Below are positions 45,311-58,289 of a DNA stretch of 64,000 nt, in pieces. The stretch comes from Chrysoperla carnea (lineage: Eukaryota > Arthropoda > Insecta > Neuroptera > Chrysopidae): contig NC_058337.1 in the NCBI RefSeq assembly GCF_905475395.1, forward strand, positions 114,880,368 to 114,944,367, written 5' to 3'. The first letter of the stretch is position 1. Each line of letters opens with the position of its first letter. The position numbers were made by a program, and so were the translations under genes. The notes under the pieces are model-generated. The model saw nothing but the letters and a program-made list of their open reading frames with translations, had not been told where the DNA came from and searched no databases.

Positions 45311-48300
45311 TTGCTTGTTGTAAACCTTACTAATGTTGACGCAATATTCAAAATATTATATTTTTAGTCGAAATTCATAAACAAGAACAACAGATACAAT
45401 ATTGTAGGTACGGGCATATTGGTGTCTTTGTTATCCATGGAGTAAATTATGTAAAAAATTCAATGGAAAGGAATAATATTCAATATTAACATGAAACAGA
45501 CTTATACAGATTGTGTAGTAGAAGATGTGTATATCTCTGTCTAGTATTTGTTTATAAGTGTTTTCACAATATGATTGTGAGCGGCAAATCAACATTACAA
45601 CATATGTAAGAATGAGTGAGGTAATCACGTCATCTGCTTGTCCTTGTTTTCATATGTAACGCATGCGCAGTTATTTGACATTATACATATACAAATAATA
45701 TAATATCTATATGTTGGTAACTCAAATATAAAGCCATTACTTATTATGATCGTGTTTTGTTGAAAAATAGTAATATTTCTTTGCCAATTTTCGCATAATA
45801 AGAAGTTATTTTGAATAATTAATAATATGATTTTCATTCGAGTTGAGCTTGAATTGCAGGTTATGTTATCATATCAATCAAATTATTAGAAATAAGCAAA
45901 TATGTGATAAGTATGTAAGATAAAATATAATCGTTCTATACAATAGCTTTATACTGTGTATGGTAAGTAAATTCAGCTTTTGACTGCCTTTCTCCGGCAA
46001 GCAATGTTTAGTAGCTTCATGACGTAGAGAATAAGCAAGCTGGCAGTCAGCAGACATTACGGAATTTACTGATACACCCCTCATATCTACACATTTATAA
46101 TAATATGCCTGTTTTTACTTGCTACTTATAAACATACAAGTATCTACTAGTTTTGCGATATAGTTTGAATTTTGTATTATGCGATTTATAGTTTTGCTAA
46201 TTTTGCGTATATTTTCGAATGGAGTCGTTTTTAACGACATTATTAATTGAATTTTCTTTTTTTTTCTTTTTTAGTGTATTTAACTTTATATCCACTCCCA
46301 CTTATGGTTTGGTATAATGAGACTATAATTTATTTAGTGTCATTACAGTGTTTAGAAGAGTTGATACAAAATCAATTGAGAATTTCCAAGATACAGAGGT
46401 TCTGGACTTTGAAAAATGCTCTTAAGAACATCAAATTCTCTTTCAATGAATTGTTTACAAGTGGAAAATACGAAAAAAAGAATGTTGCGTGCGCCAAGCT
46501 TGATAGAAGCATATAGATGAACGCTTTCCTCTGAGAAACTTTATTATTGCTGAAATTAAAACACATTCTTCGGTACCTGTTCACTTTTCTTTTATTTTCC
46601 TTGGTCCTTCAATACATAAATAAATTTAATGGGAAGTATTAGTCTTTAGTTAGGCGTTTGAACAAACACTTTTTTTTCAGAAAAATAGAATGTCTTCTAA
46701 GTTGTCGTTTATTCAAAAACCATCTTTGGATGATTCGAGAAATGCCATCATTAATGTAGTGGAAGATAACATATAGAAGCTTTAGCAATGATTAAAATGT
46801 CTCATCTAAACGAGAGTTAGAACACAAATATTAATTGAAAATGAAAAACGAAAAGCCTTATTGATTGGAGAAAACTCGATAAGGATCTCTAGAAAATGAG
46901 AATGGATCATTTTGGAGGCAAAAGAAAACTACCTTGATCTAGTATATTGCCAAATATGGGTATCATCTATTCCCACTCTAGATACTAAAGCAGATATCAA
47001 GAGTAAGAATCTTAGTATCTGGAGTAAGAATAGATAATAAGACATAAAAGCAGCTCTGTATTCTCATCATCTCTAAAGCTGCACAAATTTTACCGAATAC
47101 GGTAAGTTCGTTCCATTCTGGAGACTACAGACAAAGATTACGGTTAGAGAGGGAAATAGATTCATTTGTGTGAAAAAGTATGATAATGTGCATTAGCCGT
47201 AATATGGTTTTCGAAAGTTCTGTTGAAAGCAGTGTTTTTTTGCATTTCTTTCAATCCAAGACGAATCTTTCATTTTCATCGCATTCACTGTCAAATTTAC
47301 ACCAACTCAGGAAAAAATTTAAAATATATATTTTCACAATTTTTGCAAAATAAACCATATAGTTTTTAATGATATTTATACACTGAGTGGGCAAGGACAA
47401 ATTCGATGAATCTTTTTAAAACGTAATATCTACATGTGGAATATTATTTATTGACACTGTTCAGCTCTGTAAATGTAGTATAATATGTATATTGCGAACA
47501 TACCTACTATAACAGGAAGTGGATACACTCTTCGTGATACTGTCTATAACAATTTATTACAAATACACAGTGTTGTATTAGTACAGTATTAGACTGTTCG
47601 AGCGAATCCAAAATTATTAAGATAAAATTCATATATTGCTGTTAATTCCAACGAACAACCAGATTAAAGTATGCAATGTTCTTTCTCGAATATATTGGTG
47701 TATGTTTATACTTATCGCTGTTCAGCTTGTGTGTTATATACACAATGGAATCTAGGAATCTTCTACACAACTTTTGATCGAAACATTTTCCCAATAACTT
47801 AATAAATTCACAAACAATGAATTAATTTCAAAGTTATAGAGCGATTTTCCAAAGACTAAATAACGCAATTACGAAGAAGGTTTACAGAAACAACCCTTAT
47901 AATTAACAAACGATGGAAAAATTTAATCAATATATTTCGATTTTTTCGAACGCAATGCCGCTATGTGAACCTGGTTTATAATATACTTACTCTGAATACT
48001 GTCTGCGTTAACTATTAGATTAATTGAATCCCCATGCTAAAACTGACAAGAAAATTTTTCAAATTTTCTTTTTTATCAATCAATATGTATTTTTGGCCAT
48101 TGAAGTAGGAAGAAGCACTCTATAAATGTGTTTATAAGTGTATTTTATCTTCGAAGTAATTAATATTTAGTCATCGCATCGTGGAAAAACTAAGTACAGT
48201 TAGAGAGAGTATTTTATAATCTATTCTAGTGAAGTTTTCAAAAAATGGTGTACATTAATATTTTACAGTCATGTTCATAAAAAATGTGTGTTGTAGTTTA

Positions 48301-48635
48301 TTTTAATATTCAAAAAGAAAGTATCAAAATAAGTCTATATTGTATATATGCGTCACACTTTTCAGTATTTGAATTTCATAGGGGAAGATCGGTGCACTGT
48401 GGTGATGCAGTGGTAACTTAAATGAATACTTTTAAGTTTGCAAGAAAATAAATAGGAATGATGTTTTAATTTGCGCCAAATTTACGTAATTGCCCCATCT
48501 AACTTGTGTCATTTTTTCAAGATACTCGACGTTATTTCAGTTACAAGATTTATCAAATTAGCGACTCCAAGATATTGTTCTTTTCCTTAGACCATAAAGT
48601 ACATGGCCTGAGCGTCAAACGATTTAAAGTGTGCC
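45311..48635. other. AT-rich non-coding sequence
   Basis: No assignable feature. The open frame at 46247-46516 begins next to a strong acceptor-like TTTTTTAG at about 46274, but its product is not recognisable. Confidence 0.4.
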
Positions 48636-48940
48636 AACATCTGAGGTAATTGCTTGGGTTAAATATATCATGGCGGCGGTGCATGAAATATCAAAACAAA
48701 ATGTTGTTGTCATACTTGTCATTTTAAATTCATAAAAAACAATGTTAAGTGATATTTGATAAGTATTTTTTTTTAGTCAAAAAGCGAAAAAGTTCAGTGA
48801 AATCACGATGTTTTATGTAAAACATTTTGTGATATGAAAATTTGACATTCATTGTATGTTTTTTTGATGAATGTCCCTATATGAAATGCGTATTTTTTGA
48901 TAAATGTCCCTAACTGACTCAAGCAATTACCTCAGATGTT
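48636..48940. mobile_element. MITE-like element with about 25 bp terminal inverted repeats
   Basis: The left end AACATCTGAGGTAATTGCTT (48636) and right end AAGCAATTACCTCAGATGTT (to 48940) are perfect reverse complements, and pairing continues weakly inward (GGGTT / AACTGACTC). The interior is 250 bp, non-coding, with two copies of a GA(T/A)(A)AATGTCCCTA-like string. Target duplication is not clear. Confidence 0.8.
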
Positions 48941-51900
48941 AACATTTCTCTCACTGTACGGAAAGATATGCGATGCTCAGTCTGTGTACTTAATGATCTA
49001 AGATCTGACCTCTACTGATTTAAATCTGAAATGTAGAGGAGGGTGTAAACAGTAGAGATAAGAACATAGACCTGTATAGACATACGAAACGCAAGAAGTG
49101 AATTCTTTGTCGCAATGAAAGGAGTAGAAATTGTAGGCGTATAAGAGAGACGAAGACAACTAAATGAGCCTAATTTATCTGGAAATTAAAGTTAAAGTCG
49201 GCCAAGAAATAAGGATGATATAAGTATTTTGAATTACTAATTTGACAGATATTCGACAGAGAGATCGGAAAAAGTATATGACGTCACATCAGAAAAATAT
49301 ACCATCAGAACTCCACGTTAAGTTTGGAGATACCAACAAAATTTTGATGAATTTTATCTTGGCTGTTTTATAAATATTCGAAAAATAATTTTTTTTTCTG
49401 CTGTTTGTTACATCAATGAGCTTTTATTAAAGAAAAAAATCATCGATATTCCATGTGGGCGAGCTTTCAATTAATTATAAATTCTATTCTTTGAAGAACT
49501 TGACTTCATTATGTGACGCGCTAGTGGGCGATCGTCTTTATTGTTGTATATTTTATATCGTTATATAATAGCAAAAATTCTTAACAATTAAAATACCTAT
49601 ATTTTTACTGTAGGAATCTTTACTAGTCTGGAATCTTTTATGGTTTTAAAATTAAAAACAATTCTTCTAAAGTTAAAACACTTAACGATAAATTAAATAT
49701 GATTGTGACGTAACTAATATGTAATTTATAATAATGTTCTCTTTACACTGTTTAAAAAAAAAAAACATATATATTACGTAAATCGTTACTTCCGATGTAG
49801 GGGGAGTTTAGTTATTATATTGTTATTAATAATAATACAGAGGACGCCTACACTGGTTAATTTGGTTTATAATGTTAAGTGTAGGATTGATTTAGAGATA
49901 ATTATTTTGGGATTATAAAAAAAAAATTGAATTATAAAAAATGATAAGTACAAAAGAATTATACAGAGTGACGCAAAAACATTAACTAGATGTAAATATA
50001 ATGTTTAAACAAATGTTACGCATTTTAAATTGTTTTAAGATAAGTCAATTGAAAATATTCATAATGATTTATTGAAAATTATTGTAACTAACTTATAATA
50101 TAATATCCAGATAAACCATACTACAGTTTAAATAGAAACAAGGTCTGTTTATAGAATATCGGGAAGTATTCGCATCGGTTGCCATTTTTAGTCCAGACTT
50201 AGTCGAGGATATAGAGAAGTTCATAATGTGCTTAAAAAAAAGATTAAAACACTCAGTTGGTCTTTCAACACATCCCTAATTTATGAACATATCCCATGTT
50301 GGTTGGATCCAACGATCTGATGATAAATGGAGCCGATCTAACAAGAAAATATTCAAAAGCCTTGAATGCACATGATATTTGCCATTTCAAGAAGTGTTTC
50401 CTAATGTTAGTATAGCTTTAAGAATATACTGCACATTGCCAACGACATCCGGAAGCTGTGAGCGAAGTTGAAGCGAATTGAAAATAATTAAAATCTACCT
50501 GCGTTCAACGATGTGCCAGAAACGTCTATCTGGCCTCGCGATCCTAGCCATTGAATATAAAACAACCTTTGAGACGGATTTTAATAAGCTAATATATTCT
50601 TTGGCAGAGACGCGTCGATGAAAGCACGCTGTGTGAAGCTGTCGTAAGATTAGAGAGGAAAAATGCTGGGCCTCAAAGATTAAAGAAATGCTTTGATTGT
50701 CAGTGCCTGGTAATATATGTTTCCTATATTTAATTTTATGTAACACAAGTTAACGTGCTTACCTAATAGATAATAAAGAGTGCTTATTTATTAGTTTTTA
50801 TTTTTCCACAAAAAATGCCGCCCATTACTATATTTGTAATTTTTTTTTAAAACTAATCTATTTCCCAAACGCTAGAGAGAGAAAGCGCAATCATCAAATT
50901 CTTGCCCCGATTAAAAAAAACGAAGATCTAAGACTGCTGTGAAGTTTATATTATTACATATATAATAAGAAAATGATTAAAATTATAAAGTTGTACACGC
51001 AGTGTTTAATTATGACGTTCATTACTAATTAATATGATAAATTTTTTCAATGCAAAAGTGTGTGATTAAAACTCGCGTGTTGGAAAACATGAATGCTTTT
51101 CAATCTATTTCAGTATTTTATTTGAGACACAAGAAATTATTCTTTATCATTTATATAAAACTTTTCATTAAAGCTTGAGTCTCTGAGCTAGATTGAAAGA
51201 CCTAATTTACACGCCATATTTGAAGTTTTAATTCTTAAAACGATTTAGTAACTCGTGTTCAAGAGCTAGTAAGTGAAGTCTTTTAAATCTAGCTAGAACA
51301 ACTATAAATAGACCTAGTGTGTCTGTATTGACAGAACAAAACTACCAGAGAGCATTGTAGTTTAGTAAAGATTTTTTTGATGATCCGTTAAAATCTTTTC
51401 CCATTTTATATGTTCATTTATTTAAAAAGTTTCTAAGAGAGGTTCTTTTATTGAATTATTTTAAAGGAATTGGAGCATAATGATGTGATGAAGAAAATTG
51501 AACAAAGGAATATACAAATAATAAAGACTTTTATGATACCTACCTATTCGGACAAAATTTAAATTTAGCACCATTTATATGGGATTGAAGCGCAAACTAT
51601 GGGAAATAGAGATAAGTAATGTTTTCACATGATTGATACAAGATTCGTAGAATCTTATTGCGGTCGCGGTGTATGTGGTCAATATGTACATATTCGTTGT
51701 GTGCGTAGTCATGGTAGGGATAATAAAATCGATGCCAGCGCTTTAAGTGAAAAATTTTGGAGATAAAGTGGGCTGTTATGACTAATTTGCAATTATTTAC
51801 ATGTTAATGATATAGAAACTGTCAAATTAAAATGATTGAAAAACACTAATTAATTAAACTTAATGCATTAAAAATTGTGAAAATAAGAAATCAAATTGTA

Positions 51901-52199
51901 CAAATATTATTTTTCAAATGTTAATTATCGTAATTATTTATTTAAATTTGTGAAACAAGAATATTAAATTTTAAATGTAAGTTTTCAATGCAATCCACAC
52001 AATTATATATGCATCCATTAATTCTATAATTAAAGTAGTGTATCGTTGTCATGGAAACGAAATTCACGCTCGGAGCGAATAGAGTAGTGTAGAAAAATGT
52101 GTGATTTTGAAAACGCCTCGAAACAACATCTCATCAATTTATCCAAATTGTACGAAATATTTGAAACAATGGTTTTGAAGCTATATATTTAATCGCAGT
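48941..52199. other. AT-rich non-coding sequence
   Basis: A perfect TGACGTCA at 49279-49286 is the only site of note. The open frame 50495-50746 (minus) encodes no recognisable protein. Confidence 0.45.
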
Positions 52200-52465
52200 A
52201 TTTGGATCGATTTTAGCCCGTATCTCAAAAACTATTAGACCAGTCATCAAATGCACCCAATTTTTGTACATTGTGGGTCAAAATTACCTTATATACTGGG
52301 TTTATCGAAATTGAAGATGAAAAAAATTTATCGATCTTTTGCAATTTTTTAAAGGACACCCCTTTGAAAAAATCGAGAATAACGCAAAAAAGAAAAAATA
52401 GTTTTGGAATTTGATGCAATTCGGTGGATGGGGTTATTTTGATCCAAAAAGTATAAAAATCCGGT
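52200..52465 (+). repeat. Dispersed repeat, partner of 57940-58270
   Basis: Shares with the region 57940-58270, in opposite orientation, the strings CGTATCTCAAAAACTATTAG, AATGCACCCAATTTTTGTAC, GGGTCAAAATTACCTTATA and CATTTGATG-type blocks. Non-coding; class unknown. Confidence 0.65.
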
Positions 52466-54560
52466 TAATTTAATGATTAGATGCTTAATTGTCTTATTAT
52501 ATCCCTTTCTAATATTTTAAACAAACTATAAAGACTAAAGATAAATTAACTATTATACTATTGCTTAACATAGGCAAACATACTATTTATCTATTTCAAA
52601 ACAAACGCTTAAAAAAAATCCTTATAATTTCTCATATAATATTGTTAATCATTTGATCTACCCACCTGACAAATCTTCATCTTTTACTGCAACACTTGTT
52701 AAACATATTTTTATTTAAACCCACATCATCATAGCGCACTCATTCATAGAAACAAAAACAGACACACAACAAAAAAAAAACCGTTATAAAATAATTGAAT
52801 GGTTCAAAAGAAAAAAAGAAGAAACATATCACACAGAAAAATATCGAAATAAAAATTCTATACAGCGCATTATTTTTTATACATTGCGCATGTGCAACGT
52901 ATTTCAAATAATAATAATAATAAATTATCCTATATGTATGTGTTTAGTGTGGTCGTGCTTGTGTACATGTTTACAAGTGTAAAGGATGTTCTAAAATAGT
53001 GTTCACGTTTTGGAATAAGGTACAACATAATACATTCATTCGTACAACGAATCTGGTGTATGGGATGAATAATCTCTGGTTTCTCCTTAATATGAAAAGT
53101 CAATTATGTTTAGGGTTGGTACATCAAAGTTCAGGGAAATCGAGTAGAGTAAAATTAATCTAGTTTTATTATCGACTCAGAATACTGTACGATATTTTTT
53201 ATGTTTTGCTTTTCCAAAATTTACAATTTAAATAAATATCTTTCAGATAATTTAAAAACTGCCAAATTTACCCGAATATGAAGAAAAAAAAAGTCAAAAT
53301 AATCTCTTTACCTACTGAACCCTAGATGATGTGTGTTGTTATCGAGAGTCAGGAGAACATGAGCTGCTGAAGTCTTCCGATAAAATCTGGAGAAGTGGCA
53401 ACCGTAATTTTGTTGTGAATATATGGAGTAAAATGATACTGCCGATTTACAGCTACGGACAAGATATCAGATTAATTGGTGACCCAAGTGAAATATGTAC
53501 TTTATGCAACGTATTTCTCGTGCTTGTAATTTATTACCCAGAATAATCTAGCGAAGAAATGTTTGACAAATGAGCATCTCAAATACGTGTACAACTTTTT
53601 GATGAGTTCTGACAACAATTTGATATAATTTTAGGGATGCCTGATCGAATGACGATATACTTTTAGTTAAATTATGCAGTTTGGCTTCGCGTCGTTGTGT
53701 TTGTATCACAAAATATGATAATTTTAGAGTTAAAAACTGCTAGGTTAGTGGTTACACTTAAAGTGTGTGGCTAAAGTTAGGGTGAATGTTTAGATCACCC
53801 GCACTAACACTCAGTTTGCAAGCTTTGGCTCAATATGTTACTTTGTGGTAAAACAAATTGTCCTACCATATTCCAACATTTAGAAGAATTTATTATTTTC
53901 TTAGTATCTATATATACATTGCCTCTTCCAGACTACTTAGTAAATATTTTCCAAAAAATTGGTATGGCAGATAGTTTCTTCTATTTAAGTCTTATACTTT
54001 CTTAAAATTGGAAGGCACAATCTTAACATGAAACGGAAAAAATGATGCAATAACTCTGAGACATTCCTGCCTCCATTGTTATATCTATTTCGTATTTGAT
54101 GAAACTTTGGATATTAAGCCTAAAATACACTTACATATTACCAAAAAAAGTTCATTTAGGAACACCTTTATACTTCGGTGTTGTATATTTTATATTATAC
54201 ATATAAAATTCGTTCATTTTAACAGCGATAGAGTAGCGCTCAAAACGCTTGATATGTGCAAGTGAAAGAGTAGAACATTATATGAGATAGAACGAGATTG
54301 TGTTGTTGTACGAGAGTGTCACTCACAAAAGCTCACCAAGGCTTCATAATAATATCGTATTGCTTGTCGTCTAGTCGTTTACTTGTCCTTTTATACTCCC
54401 TATTAGCGGAGAACATATGAGCGTATCTGTCGGGAAAAAAAAATTATCTTTCGATTTCTTTGCATATTCTCGCTTCACAGTTAAAAGTTCATTTTAGGAT
54501 TTTGGCAAGTTTAAAAATGTTTCAACTTTTAAATTCGATTTTTTGGAGTTTTGAGTAGCA
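52466..54560. other. AT-rich non-coding sequence
   Basis: No gene or repeat can be assigned. A 71-codon frame at 53331-53546 is protein-like in composition but unrecognised. Confidence 0.45.
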
Positions 54561-55199
54561 TTAAGGATGTATGAGCATGGTAGTGGAGGCACAAATTTAA
54601 AAATAGATATTTTCAATTTTGATTATAAATTTATATTATTACTTGACGATATAAGACGAAAAGTAAGAATAAAAGTTTTCGATATCTGGCTTAATTTTCA
54701 AAATATCGAAAATTGAAAATTTTGTTTAATTATTTAGCTTTCGATGTTTCGAAAACCAAGACACATATTGAAAAATTTTATTCTTATTTTTCGTCTACAT
54801 TCATGAAGTTATAACAAAATTCATCATCAAAGTTGAAAATAAGATAAAAATAATTTCAACCCTTAATCTACCCTGCTCTTACATCCCTTATATGGACGGT
54901 GACACTTACTTTTTTTCTTTTCTAATTCATTCCTAATATGTTTATTTTCTATTAAAAAGTTTTTTTTAAAATTTGTTTTCATTCATTCCAAATGAAAATT
55001 ATCAAAAACTTCCAAAATATGTCGTTTTTAGAGATTCCTCCATAAGAGCCAATGTATTTTATATCGCTTTTTAATGACTTTTTTCTTAAAAATTTGCACG
55101 GATACCTAAGCTGAAATTTTAACCACATATTCTTTGAGTAAAAGACTACCTACAAACAAATTTAAATCAAACATTGTTGTCATGCTCATACATCCTTAA
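54561..55199. mobile_element. Foldback DNA element with TTAAGGATGTATGAGCATG ends, copy 2
   Basis: The first 19 bases TTAAGGATGTATGAGCATG are the exact reverse complement of the last 19 (55181-55199). The first 335 bp form an internal palindromic module that recurs inverted at 497-830 and carries its own related right end TGCTCTTACATCCC near 54876-54890. So the element may be 54561-54895 with the remainder a second, related unit. TTAA at both outer ends would fit a piggyBac-type target duplication, but the ends lack the usual CCC, so class is open. No open frame. Confidence 0.7.
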
Positions 55200-55399
55200 A
55201 TGGCTGATATCTCGGAAACGGAGAGCAAAAATACCACAAGACACTTTTTGGCGATTATCCAAAAAAAAAAATCATAAATAATTTTACTTGATTTAAAGCT
55301 GTCAATAAGAATGATTTAAAAAATTGGACAAAATTTTCGCTTGAAAAATTCATGATCCTTACCAAGAGATTTCTTTCGAACAGAGACCAAGAGACTTCT

Positions 55400-55583
55400 G
55401 GACGATTTCGAAAACTACTGAATGAATTTTAATGTAACTTTACAATAATATATATGTAGCTCACATATCAGAATAGAACATAGGCTTTAATTTATAAAGA
55501 TACTGACAGTTACCAACCCACTTCACCGGAAAATTACTTTTAAAATGGAAATTACCCAGCAAAGTGGGCGGGTATCAAGCTAG
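55400..55583 (+). mobile_element. Helitron 3' part, 5'-truncated
   Basis: Ends with ACCCAGCAAAGTGGGCGGGT, spacer and CTAG at 55580-55583 followed by T. It contains AAAACTACTGAATGAATTTTA and a GTAGCTCACAT block matching the interior of the Helitron at 29943-30609. The start with its Helitron 5' TC end is missing or unrecognisable. Confidence 0.65.
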
Positions 55584-56194
55584 TATGCATATAAATCAAA
55601 ACCGAAATTTTTTCGTGGTGGATGTGCTTGTATGTTCTCCTCTATATGTTACTCGTACCATAGACGTTGTACTATACTATTCACCACCTTCAATTCACCC
55701 CCCTTGTTTCAAATCTACAATACCATACCAACATTTACCAACAATAATTTTGTACCGTTACCCTTCTTAGTACAAAATCAATTCAACAGTGGTGTATATT
55801 TGTTAGTAGAAAATATATATACTTTATCTACAGAATGTGTGTGTATTATGTACAGAGAAAAAAAGGTTTATTTTTGCCCATTATAAAGGTTTTGATTGTT
55901 TCGAACGGGTCCTTTAACTGTTCAATTGTAGAATTTATGCAAAGCAATGATTCATGTGCACTGACAGAAGTGGTAGGTAGATACTGTTCAACGGATAGTT
56001 TGGATTAAAAATGGTTTTTGGCTAAATGATGTTCACATATACTAACTCCTTTATATTTAAATCGATGATAATCAAAGACTATTTTCTCATAAAAATTACC
56101 TCGGTTTTGACATATCGAAAAGTTCGTTAACCTTTTTTCAAAATAGCCACAATTTAGTTGGCTCTACTATGTGTATTGAATAAATATAGGATGA

Positions 56195-56311
56195 TAGAGT
56201 TCGTACAAAACCAAGTGGCACCGAGCAAGAGAGAGTGTATGATGTATATGTATGTGCACTCGTATCTACACTCTCTCTTGCTCGGTGCCACTTCGTTTTG
56301 TACGAACTCTA
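56195..56311. repeat. 45 bp inverted repeat, 44 of 45 paired, 27 nt loop
   Basis: Left arm 56195-56239 and right arm 56267-56311 are reverse complements with a single mismatch (CCAAGTGG against CCACTTCG, at one base). The arms are GC-richer than the surroundings and include GTGGCACCGAGCAAGAGAG. There is no obvious target duplication. It could be a very young minimal foldback element or the precursor of a hairpin RNA. Confidence 0.9.
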
Positions 56312-56539
56312 CAAATTGAGTTTCCTAACTTAAAAAAAACCACAAAATGAATTTTAGTTTTTAGTTAGTTTTTTTATTAATCGAATATTAAGTACACTCC
56401 ATTTAATATGATAATTGATGTCAGCCAAATGACTCTTTCTGGACTTTCTGCAGCAGTTTATTCGTTCGAGTTAATTCGCTATGACTTTTCGAAGCTTTTA
56501 GGTGCTTCATCAGTGCAGGTATGCTTATATAGACACCCA

Positions 56540-56660
56540 AACTCGTTACCAGGGGGTTTCTGGAGTCGTTGAACACGAATATTGCGACAGAATTGGTCTC
56601 CGAGATACCTGATGCCCAGGGTATCTCGGAAATTCTAGGTATCCCGGGAACCAGATGCTT
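56540..56660 (+). repeat. Third unit of the dispersed repeat at 1398-1700
   Basis: Shows CCCAAACTCGTTACC, GGGGGTTTCTGGAGTCG, GAACACGAATATTGCGACAG and a GAGATACCTGATGCCC block, in the order seen on the minus strand at 1398-1700. Confidence 0.6.
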
Positions 56661-56889
56661 CTTACCGTCTTACCGTTCAAAGTTTTCGAATTTTGACTGT
56701 TTTTAGTGTTTCGTTTCTGCGACTAATAACATGCTCTTATTCGAATGCAATGACAACAATGTAGTGTATATATACAAATAATACGATATTTTAGCTATAT
56801 ATATACAAGTCTACTTTATTAAAGTTAATTTTTGCTTATCTTTTCAACAAATTGGGCACGAACCGCTTTCCTAACAACCGAAGTCTTTT

Positions 56890-57343
56890 TATACCATATA
56901 TATATGAAATATATTAAGGTATATACTAAGTTTATATTCCCAAGTTTGTAACAGCGTGCTTAGGGCGTAAAAAGTGAGGTTTGGTTCGTCAATGAGCAAC
57001 ATACAACTTGCAAACCGTTAGAGATAAAGCAAAAGTTTAAATATAAAAAATGTTCCTGATAAAATAATAAAACTTTTGTTTGAAACATTTTTTCGTAAAC
57101 ATCACTGTTTAACCGTGAGAGCGCGAATATGTATTATGAGACCGGGAATATCAGTTAAGTATGTGTGACCTCACGGAGTTGCTATATGTATATATAGCAA
57201 CACGACTGTGACTATTTAAGAGTGACTATCTATCTTTACTTACATTACCGAAAAAAACAAATGATTGCGTAATCAACACTGTCAATATACATGGTATTTC
57301 AACAATTAACTCAGGCAATTGTTTTTTTTTCACTTGTTTTTTG
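56890..57343 (+). repeat. RepA dispersed element, copy 3, internally deleted
   Basis: Begins with TTTATACCATATATATGA and reaches TTCACTTGTT. The block between CAAGTTTGTAAC and GCGTAAAAAGTGAGG, which in other copies holds the GTCCGTC run and the ATAACTCAAAAACG string, is missing, making it about 100 bp shorter than copies 1 and 2. Confidence 0.78.
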
Positions 57344-57939
57344 TTAGGATCCTCTATAATATACAATTTACACGATAATATTACTATTCTCAGTATTCTC
57401 ACATGATCTATATATAAAGAATATTATGTTTGGTGGTAATTTACACTATAGGTGGTACATAGATATTTTAATACTAAGCTATAGCATAGATAGCTATGCT
57501 ACTGTGCTAGCTCTAGCTAGCTCCAAGTAAAGTTAAGTAACGAATGAATTAGCTACCTACCATACCTAGAAGAACTTGTATGTATCTCTATCTCATCTTA
57601 TTTTCATTGCCTGTCTGTTTGATCACACAACACATTTTCACACAAATTTTATGATAATTATTTCCATCTAATTTAAATTTTTAATTTATTTAATATATTG
57701 ATACAATTATTTTTCTTCTTTAATAATGTATGTTTGGTGGGCAATTTCCTTGCTGGACAATTTCTCCTTTAAAAACAAAGACCAATGTTATAGCCCTCGC
57801 TTATCCTCGCTTTTGTTCACAATTTTATGGATTTTAATTTTTTATCTTTTTTAAAATGAAGTTTTGCCTATGATACTCGCTGAAGTCGCTGACGTTGTAA
57901 CTTTTTATAGGTCCAATCATTGAACAAACCTGATGTTCA
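57344..57939. other. AT-rich non-coding sequence
   Basis: A short CTAGCTCTAGCTAGCT tract near 57507 is the only feature of note. Confidence 0.4.
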
Positions 57940-58270
57940 TACTTTTTCGATCAAAATTACAAAAAATTTTTTTGTGATTTTCTCGATTTTTTGAAAGGGG
58001 TAAAAATTAAAAAATTGCAAAAAATCGGAAAATTTTTTTATCTCCAATTTCGATAAAACTCAGTACATAAGGTAATTTTGACCCAAAAAGTACAAAAATC
58101 GGGTGCATTTGATGACTGGTCGAATAGTTTTTGAGATACGGACTAAAATCGATCAAAATATTGCAATATCTCAGAAACTTTGCATACAACCATTAAATTA
58201 ACCTGATTTTTATACTTTTTGGGTCAAAATTACCCCATCCACCGAGTTTCATCAAATTCCAAAACAAAAG
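57940..58270 (-). repeat. Dispersed repeat, partner of 52200-52465
   Basis: On the minus strand it carries the same blocks as 52200-52465 and repeats part of itself: the GGTCAAAATTACC and TTTGAGATACGG type strings occur in two related half-units separated by about 120 bp. Non-coding. Confidence 0.62.
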
Positions 58271-58289
58271 TTTTTCTCGATTTTTTAAC

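Noticed and set aside
46247-46516. Last exon of an unknown gene after a strong acceptor-like TTTTTTAG
   Set aside because: The 81 residues after the acceptor have no motif, and pyrimidine runs ending in TAG are common in this AT-rich sequence.
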